35,781 nt of DNA. Source: a virus. Positions within the stretch are counted from its first letter, which is position 1, and each line of letters starts with the position of its first letter. The stretch lies in the IMG/VR virus record IMGVR_UViG_3300045135_003334, positions 1 to 35,781 of that record. One strand, written 5' to 3'. Positions 1 through 7,913 of the stretch are shown piece by piece. The notes beneath the pieces are model-generated. The model saw nothing but the letters and a program-made list of their open reading frames with translations, was not told the DNA's origin and did no database searches. The translations under genes were made by a program, and so were the position numbers.

Positions 1-1
1 C

Positions 2-757
2 ATAGAAGGTATCCAGATCAAGGGCACAGAGATCAGTTCATCCGACTCAACACAGGTCACAATAAAAGAGAATCTACACGTCACAGGCACAATCTCAGGA
101 ACAATAGATGCCAGCGGACTGTCAGGCACACTGCCGGCGATCAGCGGAGCCAACCTAACAGGCGTGGCGAAACAAGCATTCAAGACAGTACTGATAGGTG
201 GAGGTAATTCTCTGGTGGCAGATGATCCTGTAGACACACTGACCATACATCCTGGAAACAATGTCACCATAACGGATGATGATAGTTTGGACTCATTCAC
301 AATCAACGTCAATGGAATGGGAGATCTCACTTTCGTAGGATCAACCATAATTTCACCGTCCAACGCGGACATCACTCTTGATCCTGCAGGCACAGGGCAA
401 GTGGTTGCCAACGCCGCGGTCAAGTTCAACGCAGGATACGTTGAGAAGATCAACACACTGACATCGAGTTCAACAATTACAGTTGACTGTTCACTGGCCA
501 GCATACACAAGGTCACATTGGCAACAAACACAGAATTCAACATATCAAACCTACCAACAGGTGGCACGGTCACATTGATAATCACACAGGACGGCACGGG
601 TTCAAGGACGGCCACTTTCGGAACAGACGGTTCTACCGCTGTCAAGTTCCCGGGTGGGTCACCAACACTGTCAACAGGTGCCGCTGACATAGATGTGGTC
701 ACGATCGTAAACGACGGAACCAACTTCCTGGGCAACTGTGCTAAGAACTACTCATAG
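2..757 (+). CDS. tail-fibre-like structural protein, 5' end outside window
   Basis: The reading frame is open from the first complete codon at position 2, so this is the 3' part of a longer gene; a GTG at 164 is only an internal codon. The first residues match the fibre repeat found in the genes downstream (an IKGT..S..DS...I.EN...TG pattern, compare IKGTTISAPDSSTVNINEG in the gene at 7914). The middle has an 'SNADITLDPAGTGQVV' unit of the same kind. The C-terminal part (after about nt 450) is a different beta-rich domain with 'GGTVTLIITQDGTGSRTATF', resembling the end of the protein at 12388. It lies 8 nt before the next gene. The role as a virion fibre or baseplate-attached protein is inferred from repeats and neighbours; there is no catalytic motif. 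Confidence 0.75.
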   Translation: MEGIQIKGTEISSSDSTQVTIKENLHVTGTISGTIDASGLSGTLPAISGANLTGVAKQAFKTVLIGGGNSLVADDPVDTLTIHPGNNVTITDDDSLDSFTINVNGMGDLTFVGSTIISPSNADITLDPAGTGQVVANAAVKFNAGYVEKINTLTSSSTITVDCSLASIHKVTLATNTEFNISNLPTGGTVTLIITQDGTGSRTATFGTDGSTAVKFPGGSPTLSTGAADIDVVTIVNDGTNFLGNCAKNYS

Positions 758-765
758 GGGAACTG

Positions 766-1605
766 ATGCCTCTGGGAATCGCTAGACACATAATAACAGA
801 GTACACGGGGTGGTCACCTGGGATAGACATCTCAACCGCAATTTGGATTGACGCATCAGACACATCAAGTTATTCAACAAGTGGATCAGATGTGACCGCA
901 GTCACAGACAAGGGGGATGCAGGCGCCACATTCACAGTGAACGGTACTCCCAACGTCAGCACCACACTGAATTCACTCAAGACTTTCACGTTTGACGCGG
1001 GTAACAACGAAGACCTCACGACCAACGAGGTCCACCAGGCCAGCAGTGGCAATCACTGGGCAATAGGAGTATGGCAGTGGAACTCAGTGAATGACACCAA
1101 GGACAGTTTCTGGAGCACAGAGAACAACACAGTGAATGCGGTCACCAACAAGAGGGACTATGCTGTGAGTTCCGGTGACAACAGTAACTTCAACGGAGAA
1201 GTGGATCTGGATAGTTTGAGTGGCAACAGGATCTCAACAACCATAGGCGATAAAGAGGAGTTCACCACAACATTTGGCAGTAGTAATACATGGCGGATAC
1301 TGGGTGTGTTCTTCAACAAGGCCGGCAACCAGATTGGAGCAAGACTCAATGGTGCCAATGCGTTCACACCTGTGAACGACTATGACAACTCACTGACACC
1401 CAGTCTGGATCTACGTATAATGCGTAACAGGACCAGCATAAGAATGAGCGGTAAGATGGCAGAGTTTTTCTCTGTTGCAAACGTTCCTGGCACAGGCGGC
1501 ACTGACATATCTACGTTCGAAAAAGCGGAAGGTTACCTGGCCCACAAGTGGGGTTTGACGTCAAATCTGCCCAGTGACCATCCGTTCAAAAACGTTTCTC
1601 CGTAG
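766..1605 (+). CDS. LamG/concanavalin A-like structural protein
   Basis: This 279-residue protein is probably a virion surface protein. It starts at an ATG preceded by AGGGGA, a good ribosome-binding site. The N-terminal half contains 'TAIWIDASDTSSY', and the C-terminal end carries 'KAEGYLAHKWGLTSNLPSDHPF'-like sequence (an EGYLAHKWGL...LP..HP pattern), which I know as the typical end of LamG-like beta-sandwich domains in marine phage and bacterial surface proteins. Such domains often bind glycans, so a receptor or host-surface binding role is plausible. It sits between fibre genes in the same direction. It lacks the N-terminal fibre module shared by the neighbours. The fold call is moderately sure; the ligand is unknown. 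Confidence 0.7.
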   Translation: MPLGIARHIITEYTGWSPGIDISTAIWIDASDTSSYSTSGSDVTAVTDKGDAGATFTVNGTPNVSTTLNSLKTFTFDAGNNEDLTTNEVHQASSGNHWAIGVWQWNSVNDTKDSFWSTENNTVNAVTNKRDYAVSSGDNSNFNGEVDLDSLSGNRISTTIGDKEEFTTTFGSSNTWRILGVFFNKAGNQIGARLNGANAFTPVNDYDNSLTPSLDLRIMRNRTSIRMSGKMAEFFSVANVPGTGGTDISTFEKAEGYLAHKWGLTSNLPSDHPFKNVSP

Positions 1606-1625
1606 GCAGGTAAGTACTAATAATC

Positions 1626-2021
1626 ATGAGCAGACTGAACATAGACACAGGCACTTTAGGTAACCCAGCAACAGGCGACACTTTGCGTACCGCCATGACC
1701 AAGGTAAACACCAACTTCGAGGAGGTGTACCAACTGATCGGGAACGCCGACGATGGTCTCATCACCACGACAATAACCAATGGTGACCTTAAACTACAGG
1801 CCAATGGAAGTGGAATCATCGAAGTGGACCATCTACAGGTCAACAACACAACCATATCCACAATCACTACCAATTCAGACCTGACCCTGTCAGCCAATGG
1901 CACAGGTGCAGTTGCAATAACTCCAACTAAGATAATGATGGAGAATTTACCCACTAGCGACCCAAATGTTGCAGGACAACTGTTCAGGGACGGCACAGAT
2001 CTCAAGGTAAGCGTAGGTTAA
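1626..2021 (+). CDS. short tail-fibre paralogue
   Basis: This 131-residue protein is the shortest member of the fibre family in this block. Its N-terminus (TGTLGNPATGDTLRTAMTKV, followed by NTNFEEVY) is the same module that opens the genes at 2067, 6072 and 7914. It is followed by two 'SNGDLKL.ANGSG' type beta repeats. The end, 'LPTSDPNVAGQLFRDGTDLK', is a C-terminal motif I recognise as common in marine phage tail proteins. It may be a natural short fibre or a remnant of a longer one whose repeat region was lost by recombination; the intact start and C-terminal motif favour a functional short protein. No strong Shine-Dalgarno is visible. Confidence 0.7.
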   Translation: MSRLNIDTGTLGNPATGDTLRTAMTKVNTNFEEVYQLIGNADDGLITTTITNGDLKLQANGSGIIEVDHLQVNNTTISTITTNSDLTLSANGTGAVAITPTKIMMENLPTSDPNVAGQLFRDGTDLKVSVG

Positions 2022-2049
2022 CAGCCGTTTGGACATATCCTTAAAAACC

Positions 2050-2057
2050 ACTAAATA
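2050..2057 (+). promoter_or_regulatory. possible T4-type late promoter (ACTAAATA)
   Basis: ACTAAATA differs from the T4 late consensus TATAAATA at two positions but keeps the TAAATA core. It lies 9 nt before the ATG at 2067 in the 45-nt gap between two fibre genes. A start about 6 nt downstream would leave a 4-nt leader. It is weaker than the other late-promoter candidates in the window. Confidence 0.4.
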
Positions 2058-2066
2058 TTACTTAAT

Positions 2067-5000
2067 ATGGCACAAGAGATAATAGATGTAGGGTCAAACG
2101 CGGACGACGGGACAGGTGATTCGCTTTACGAAGCCGGTAACAAGATCAACAACAACTTTGGTGATTTCTTCGGTACGGTAGTAGTAGATTCTGACATCAA
2201 GTTCTTCGGCAACAAGATCACGTCTCGGCTTTCAAACGCCGACATATTCGTACATCCGGCCGGCACGGGATCTATCGTGTTCCCTAGCATCAGGTTCAAC
2301 GACAACAACATAGAAGCAATCAACAGCAATGATCACATCAGGATTACTGCAAATGGTTCGGGTCGAGTGACACTGGCCGGACTGGGATTCAGCGGCACAA
2401 CCATCTCGGCAACTGACTCTTCATCGGTCAACATAAACGAGAACTTGATAGTAGACGGTGACTACACAACGTCAGCAGGATTCACTTTCAGTGGTGCACA
2501 GACCTTCACCTCGCCGATGACATTTGACGATCTTACACTTGCCAGTGGATCGATCACGGACTCGTCTGGTGCAATAAGTTTTGGAGACGAAAACTTAACC
2601 ACTTCCGGAACACTGACTGCAGGCTCCGGTTCACAGTTTGGTACTTTGGATTTCCAAGATGGCCAGATAACAGATTACTTGGGTGGAGCAATAAGTTTTG
2701 GAGATGAAGATTTAACAACAACAGGAACACTATCAGCGGCCACAGGTTCGCAATTCGGAAACTTGGATTTACTCAATGGCTCTATAACAGACTCAGGAGG
2801 AACCATTGATTTTGGCAATGAAAATCTTTCCACTTCCGCGTCCTCGATGGCCATCAACAACACTTTGACTGCGGGAAGCGGTTCGATAACAGATTCAACC
2901 GGTACTCTTGACTTCGGAAACGAGAACCTTAGCACCACAGGGACTTTGAATGCTGGCACCACAACAATGGGATCATTGGCCACAGTGTCTGGCACCACAT
3001 CCTTCGCCGACTCGGTCACGGTAGACAACTTGACTTTCAATGACAACATAATTAGTACGAGTTCTAACGCTGATCTAAGGCTTTCACCTACAGGAACAGG
3101 TGTGGTCAACGTCAAGAATTTGACCATCGATTCCTCTATTAACTTTACAGACAACGTGATAAAGGTTACCAATTCCAATGATGACTTTGTTTTATCAGGC
3201 AGTGGCACAGGATCGGTGCACATCGGCTCGATCGATCTGGACTCGGGCACGATAGATAACACAGTGATCGGTGCAACCACACCTGCCCCTGGACTTTTCG
3301 ATCCGTTGAACTACACAACGTTGGTGATTCCAACCAAGATAACATTCTCAGGCAATGAGATGTTTACCTCTAGGTCCAATGACAACCTAGAGTTCGAAGC
3401 AAGTGGTTCAGGCAATGTCATAATAAATGGTCTGTCGTTGCCCAACGCGGACGGCCAAACTGGAGAGTTCATACAGACAGACGGAAGTGGAAATCTAACA
3501 TTCCAAGGTGTTTCCATATCGTTCAGTGAGTCCACGATACAGGACGCACAGGCCACAATTGGTTTCACGTCAGAGGTGGTGCTGGACGCCAACTTGTCAA
3601 CGGGTGAAAATGAATCCATAACCACAGGAACCAGCATGATCAATGACTGGCCGAGCGCCAAGTACGACAGTGCGTGGTACGTGGCCCTGAGTAGGGTGGA
3701 GGAGGCAGACAGTTCCATAGAGTTCCAGATGCAGAAACACATCCTTGCACGTGGCACCAACGACGGATCAACTTTTGACTCATTCTCTGGTTCGTCACAG
3801 ATAATCAGGACGTCGGCCGCTGAGGAGGTGCAACTTTCCACAGACATAAGGGCGGCAACAGACAGGGTGAGGCTACTCGGAGCCGGAGGAAAATTAGCGG
3901 ATGGTTCCACTGATTCGGCAATCAACACACTGCACTTCTTCAGGATAGGCCTCGGCGACAATGACTCTTCGGGCACACAGGCAGGAAGTTCAACTTACAC
4001 GCAACAACAGACTTTACTTGTGGCGGATCTCGATTCCGCGGCGGCGAACCTAGACACATGGTCCGCTTCGTCATACAGGGGAGCAAAATATTTCATTTCG
4101 GTCAACAACACAACTTCCAATGAAGTGTCATCTTCCGAGGTATTGGTTGTACACAACGGTACCGATGCATTCATTTCAGAATATAACCTGATAATATCTA
4201 ACGCAGAGACCACACCGCTGGCCACATTCACCGCGGACATAAGCGGAGGTAACGTTAGACTACGGGGGGCAAATGGCACAGCAGGAACATGCAGGATAAC
4301 AATGTACAGGGTGCTGTTGTCAGACTCCGAATCAGACAGGTCAGGCACTCCAATAGCGATAGTTGGTTCAACAGCAATCGGACAGATCACCACTACAGAA
4401 GTCGATCATGTTACCGCAACAATAGATTCGAGACAAGGATTTGAAACAGAGGAGATCATTGATGAATTTGCATCATCCAAGTATGACAGTGTTTGGTACC
4501 ATACATTGGTCAAAGACATGACCTCTGGTAGGTTGGCATTCCACAAGTATTCATTGCTACACGGCACCAGTGACGACAGCAGTATCGAGGCGTTTGTCAC
4601 AGACAGTAGTGTGGTGAGGTCTGAGGAGTTCGACGTGGTCACAGCAAACGCCAGCGTTGACGATGGCAACATACAGTTAAAACTCACTGGTATCAACGAC
4701 GGTTCCACGACACTATCAAATTTCGCTAGAGCATACAGGATTGGACTCGGCGACGATGACTCAACAGGATATGTTTCTGAGGACTCGAGTTATTCAACAG
4801 TGGAGATAAACACGGACGTTGACAGTGCTTCAGAGAGCATTGACTCATTCGCACACGCCAGTTTCAGAGGGGCAAAATATTATGTGTCGGTGAATAATGC
4901 ATCAGGTGGCGAAGTCATGAACACAGAATTATTAGTGGTGCACAATGGGACTGATGCGTTCATCACAAGTTACAATGAACACAGTTCAGGCAACACAGGT

Positions 5001-6068
5001 GCCGCTTCGACAAATACCCTTTGTACTTTCACTGCGGCCATCAGCGGCAGTAATGTTGTGGTCAGTGCGGCGGGACTACAGACCAACTTGAGAATACACA
5101 TGTACAGGATTTTATTACCCGATAGTCCAATTGCATCAACCGGCACCAATGTTAATATCATCGGTGCAACCGCTGTTTCAAGTTCTGCGACAACAATTGA
5201 CACTTTCAGCACCAACTCTTACGGTGCGGCACACTACATAATATTAGGCACCAAGTCCAATGACAGTTGCATAATGGAGGCTACGGTTATCAGTGACGGC
5301 ACAGAAGCAAGTGTATCAGAAGGACCACAGGTCACTACAGAGGAGACACCGATGTTGACTCTGTCAGCCTCGCACAGTTCGACAACAACCACCGTACAAG
5401 CGGCTTCCACATCTGGTGCCAGCACCAACGTAACTGCATACAGGATAAACATACCAACACCAGCAGGGACACAGTACACCGAGATAGATTCATTCGCACA
5501 CGCGAGCACACAGGGTGCCATGTATATCGCAGTGACTCACCAGACAGACGACAAATCTGCCATAGATGAATTCATGGTTGTTACAGATGGCACAGATGCA
5601 TACAATCTGAGATACGGGATCAACACAGATTCCGCAACCAGTGATCTCGTCAACTGGACAACAGCCGTGGAAGGAAGCAACGCCAAGGTCAGGGCGTCGC
5701 TGGCAGACACAAGGGCACAAGGCACAATCAACGCATGGCAGGTCCACCTAGACAGGGCGGCGGGCAATCCATCAAACATTGCCACGCTGGATACTTTCGA
5801 CAAAACCACGCACAGAGGTGCTTTCTACACTGTTTCAATATCTGATTCAAATGGCGGCACGCTAGGCAACTACGAAATTGCTGATGTCCGTATCACTCAT
5901 GACGGCACAACTCCATACATCTCCACGTTTGGAAGGACAAACAGTGCTAGTGATGATCTAGTAACATTCACTGCTGACATAGACGGCGACAATGTGAGGC
6001 TCAGAGGTCAGATAAGTACAAGTAACACACATACTGTAACCTCAGTTAGGAGATTGATAGACTTATAG
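2067..6068 (+). CDS. giant modular tail-fibre protein
   Basis: This 1333-residue protein is probably a long tail fibre. Residues 1-32 are the shared N-terminal module (DVGSNADDGTGDSLYEAGNK, then INNNF). Residues of about 35-480 are beta-rich repeats of two kinds: 'SNAD...PAGTGSI' units and 'GSITDSSGAISFGDENLTT' units spaced about 38 residues apart. From about residue 490 to the end the protein changes to roughly seven tandem beta-sandwich-like modules, recognised by 'RGAKYFISV', 'VVHNGTDAFIS' and 'TFTADISGGNVRLRG' motifs. The last module resembles the C-terminus of the gene at 6072. It has no enzyme motif. The two-part build (stalk-like repeats, then a beta-domain string) suits a fibre with a distal receptor-binding region. 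Stop and next start are 3 nt apart. Confidence 0.85.
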   Translation: MAQEIIDVGSNADDGTGDSLYEAGNKINNNFGDFFGTVVVDSDIKFFGNKITSRLSNADIFVHPAGTGSIVFPSIRFNDNNIEAINSNDHIRITANGSGRVTLAGLGFSGTTISATDSSSVNINENLIVDGDYTTSAGFTFSGAQTFTSPMTFDDLTLASGSITDSSGAISFGDENLTTSGTLTAGSGSQFGTLDFQDGQITDYLGGAISFGDEDLTTTGTLSAATGSQFGNLDLLNGSITDSGGTIDFGNENLSTSASSMAINNTLTAGSGSITDSTGTLDFGNENLSTTGTLNAGTTTMGSLATVSGTTSFADSVTVDNLTFNDNIISTSSNADLRLSPTGTGVVNVKNLTIDSSINFTDNVIKVTNSNDDFVLSGSGTGSVHIGSIDLDSGTIDNTVIGATTPAPGLFDPLNYTTLVIPTKITFSGNEMFTSRSNDNLEFEASGSGNVIINGLSLPNADGQTGEFIQTDGSGNLTFQGVSISFSESTIQDAQATIGFTSEVVLDANLSTGENESITTGTSMINDWPSAKYDSAWYVALSRVEEADSSIEFQMQKHILARGTNDGSTFDSFSGSSQIIRTSAAEEVQLSTDIRAATDRVRLLGAGGKLADGSTDSAINTLHFFRIGLGDNDSSGTQAGSSTYTQQQTLLVADLDSAAANLDTWSASSYRGAKYFISVNNTTSNEVSSSEVLVVHNGTDAFISEYNLIISNAETTPLATFTADISGGNVRLRGANGTAGTCRITMYRVLLSDSESDRSGTPIAIVGSTAIGQITTTEVDHVTATIDSRQGFETEEIIDEFASSKYDSVWYHTLVKDMTSGRLAFHKYSLLHGTSDDSSIEAFVTDSSVVRSEEFDVVTANASVDDGNIQLKLTGINDGSTTLSNFARAYRIGLGDDDSTGYVSEDSSYSTVEINTDVDSASESIDSFAHASFRGAKYYVSVNNASGGEVMNTELLVVHNGTDAFITSYNEHSSGNTGAASTNTLCTFTAAISGSNVVVSAAGLQTNLRIHMYRILLPDSPIASTGTNVNIIGATAVSSSATTIDTFSTNSYGAAHYIILGTKSNDSCIMEATVISDGTEASVSEGPQVTTEETPMLTLSASHSSTTTTVQAASTSGASTNVTAYRINIPTPAGTQYTEIDSFAHASTQGAMYIAVTHQTDDKSAIDEFMVVTDGTDAYNLRYGINTDSATSDLVNWTTAVEGSNAKVRASLADTRAQGTINAWQVHLDRAAGNPSNIATLDTFDKTTHRGAFYTVSISDSNGGTLGNYEIADVRITHDGTTPYISTFGRTNSASDDLVTFTADIDGDNVRLRGQISTSNTHTVTSVRRLIDL

Positions 6069-6071
6069 AAT

Positions 6072-7856
6072 ATGGCACAGTTAATTTTAAATGTAGGTAC
6101 AAACGCTAACGACGGAACGGGAGACACGTTACGAGACGCAATGATCAAGGTGAACACGAACTTCACCGAGATCTACGGATCGCCCGGCGTTGACGGAACC
6201 ACAATATCAGTTACTGGAAATGAGATCAGGGCAGTAAGGACCAACGATGACCTTGTTTTTGAACCCGCGGGTGCAGGTGCTGTTGTGTTCCCTGCAATAA
6301 CAATTCAGGGCAACAACATCCTTGGTACCAGATCCAATGAAGACATCAATCTAGTGCCAGCAGGCACGGGTAACGTGGTGTTTGGTGCGATCCAGATCGA
6401 GGGCACAACACTGAGTTCAACAGATTCTACAACCATCAACATCAACGAAGGATTGATCGTTGACGGGACAATGACTGTCTCAGGAACTACAACTTTCCAA
6501 GGAGCCATCAACGCAGGTACGGGATCAACAATAGGAAACCTTACTCTGGCAAATGGATCTATAACAGACTCAGGTGGATCAATAAGTTTTGGCAACGAAA
6601 ACCTATCAACAACAGGTACGATGACCGCGGGCACGGGGTCATCGATCGGTAACCTAACGTTGGCTAATGGGTCGATCACTGACTCATCAGGTGCAATCAG
6701 TTTTGGAAATGAAAACCTGTCTACGACAGGTACCGTTACTGCGGGATCAGGATCCACTATCGGAAACTTGACTCTTGCTAATGGATCAATCACAGACTCA
6801 AGTGGATCAATAAGTTTTGGTGACGAGAACTTAACAACCACAGGAACCTTAACAACAGGAACCTTGACAATGGCAGGAGGATCTATTACAGATTCTTCTG
6901 GTGCAATCAGTTTTGGCAATGAAAATTTAACAACCACAGGCACACTAAACGTTGATGGACTATCAACACTTGGTGCTTTGACTGTCACAGGTGCGGTCAC
7001 ATTCGGTGGCGGTGGAGTCACAGTTGACAACCTAACATTCAATGACAATATTATATCTTCAAGTTCCAATGCAGACATACGTTTGGAACCAGGCGGAACA
7101 GGAAGCGTAATTATTTCAAGTTTAACCATAGATGACAACATCAACATACAAGATAATGAAATAACAACAACTGCGTCAAATTCTGATCTTAAGATCACAC
7201 CGGCCGGCACAGGACAGGTCCAGATAGCCAAAGCGAACATCGATGCAGGAACCATTGATGGTACTTCGATCGGTCAATCCACACCAGCGGCTGGTACTTT
7301 TACGACACTTACAGTAACTTCTGCACTTACATTGGAAGGCATAACAATAGACGACAACACAGTCAAGACCAACTCATCCAATGCCAACCTAGAACTGTCA
7401 GGAAACGGAACAGGTGGAGTAACAATAAGTGGTTTCACTTTCCCAACATCTGATGGAAGCACAAATCAGTTTCTTAAAACAGACGGAGCAGGCAATCTTG
7501 CGTTTGCCACAGCAGGCGCGACACTCAATAATTCCGATCTTGTAGACGCAACAACGACTGTGGCAAGTTCAGCCACATCTGTCATGAACACGTTTGCAAA
7601 GGCCACGTACAGAAGTGCCAAATACTTCATATCGATAACTGACTCAACAAACAGTCGATTCGAGGTCGTAGAAGCCAACGTAACACACGATGGTACAAAC
7701 GCATACATCTCTACCTTTGGTTCCACTACCGATTACACAGGCCCATTGACAACATTCTCAGCAGACATCGATGGGGCAAATGTAAGGGTGTTGGTTACAA
7801 ACATTTCGGATAACAGCACGGTATTCAAGTTCCAAAGGATAACTTTCGACGTATAA
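6072..7856 (+). CDS. modular tail-fibre protein
   Basis: This 594-residue fibre paralogue has the same architecture as its larger upstream neighbour but shorter. It starts with the N-terminal module (NVGTNANDGTGDTLRDAMIK, then VNTNFTEIYG). Three near-perfect 38-residue repeats (GNLTLANGSITDSSGAISFG...) and a shorter fourth copy lie at about residues 156-295. 'SNADIRLEPGGTGSV' units follow. A single beta module at the end (about residues 505-594) has 'YRSAKYFISITDS', 'VTHDGTNAYISTFG' and 'ADIDGANVRV', matching the last module of the 1333-residue fibre. The shared ends make the two genes likely products of duplication or domain exchange. Confidence 0.85.
   Translation: MAQLILNVGTNANDGTGDTLRDAMIKVNTNFTEIYGSPGVDGTTISVTGNEIRAVRTNDDLVFEPAGAGAVVFPAITIQGNNILGTRSNEDINLVPAGTGNVVFGAIQIEGTTLSSTDSTTININEGLIVDGTMTVSGTTTFQGAINAGTGSTIGNLTLANGSITDSGGSISFGNENLSTTGTMTAGTGSSIGNLTLANGSITDSSGAISFGNENLSTTGTVTAGSGSTIGNLTLANGSITDSSGSISFGDENLTTTGTLTTGTLTMAGGSITDSSGAISFGNENLTTTGTLNVDGLSTLGALTVTGAVTFGGGGVTVDNLTFNDNIISSSSNADIRLEPGGTGSVIISSLTIDDNINIQDNEITTTASNSDLKITPAGTGQVQIAKANIDAGTIDGTSIGQSTPAAGTFTTLTVTSALTLEGITIDDNTVKTNSSNANLELSGNGTGGVTISGFTFPTSDGSTNQFLKTDGAGNLAFATAGATLNNSDLVDATTTVASSATSVMNTFAKATYRSAKYFISITDSTNSRFEVVEANVTHDGTNAYISTFGSTTDYTGPLTTFSADIDGANVRVLVTNISDNSTVFKFQRITFDV
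6537..6956 (+). repeat. tandem 114-bp repeats inside a fibre gene
   Basis: Units begin at 6537, 6651 and 6765, giving an exact 114-bp (38-codon) period. A fourth unit starts at 6861 after a shorter 96-bp step. Each encodes a GNLTLANGSITDS-(S/G)-G-(A/S)-ISFG-(N/D)-ENL-(S/T)-TTGT pattern. Nucleotides differ mainly at third positions, so the protein repeat is conserved while the DNA has drifted. Related units occur in the 2067 gene at about 2545-2970. Confidence 0.9.
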
Positions 7857-7881
7857 ATTACATTAGGTTCTTAGAATTCCT

Positions 7882-7889
7882 GATAAATA
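7882..7889 (+). promoter_or_regulatory. T4-type late promoter (GATAAATA)
   Basis: GATAAATA matches the late consensus TATAAATA at seven of eight positions and lies in the 57-nt gap before the fibre gene at 7914. The predicted start is near 7895, giving a leader of about 19 nt that contains an AAGGA Shine-Dalgarno (7901-7905). Confidence 0.7.
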
Positions 7890-7913
7890 ATCTTACAAAT
7901 AAGGATTTTAAAC

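Noticed and set aside
164-166. GTG as the start of the first gene
   Set aside because: The frame is open upstream to position 2 and that part encodes a typical fibre repeat, so the gene begins outside the window.
2675-5809. Several minus-strand frames of 80-220 codons opposite the large fibre
   Set aside because: They are shadows of the 1333-codon plus-strand gene, with no family resemblance and unnatural composition.
6305-7255. Long minus-strand open frame (316 codons) opposite a fibre gene
   Set aside because: It is antisense to repeats with strong codon bias and gives a valine/proline/serine-rich repeated product without a start signal; the plus-strand fibre frame explains the sequence.
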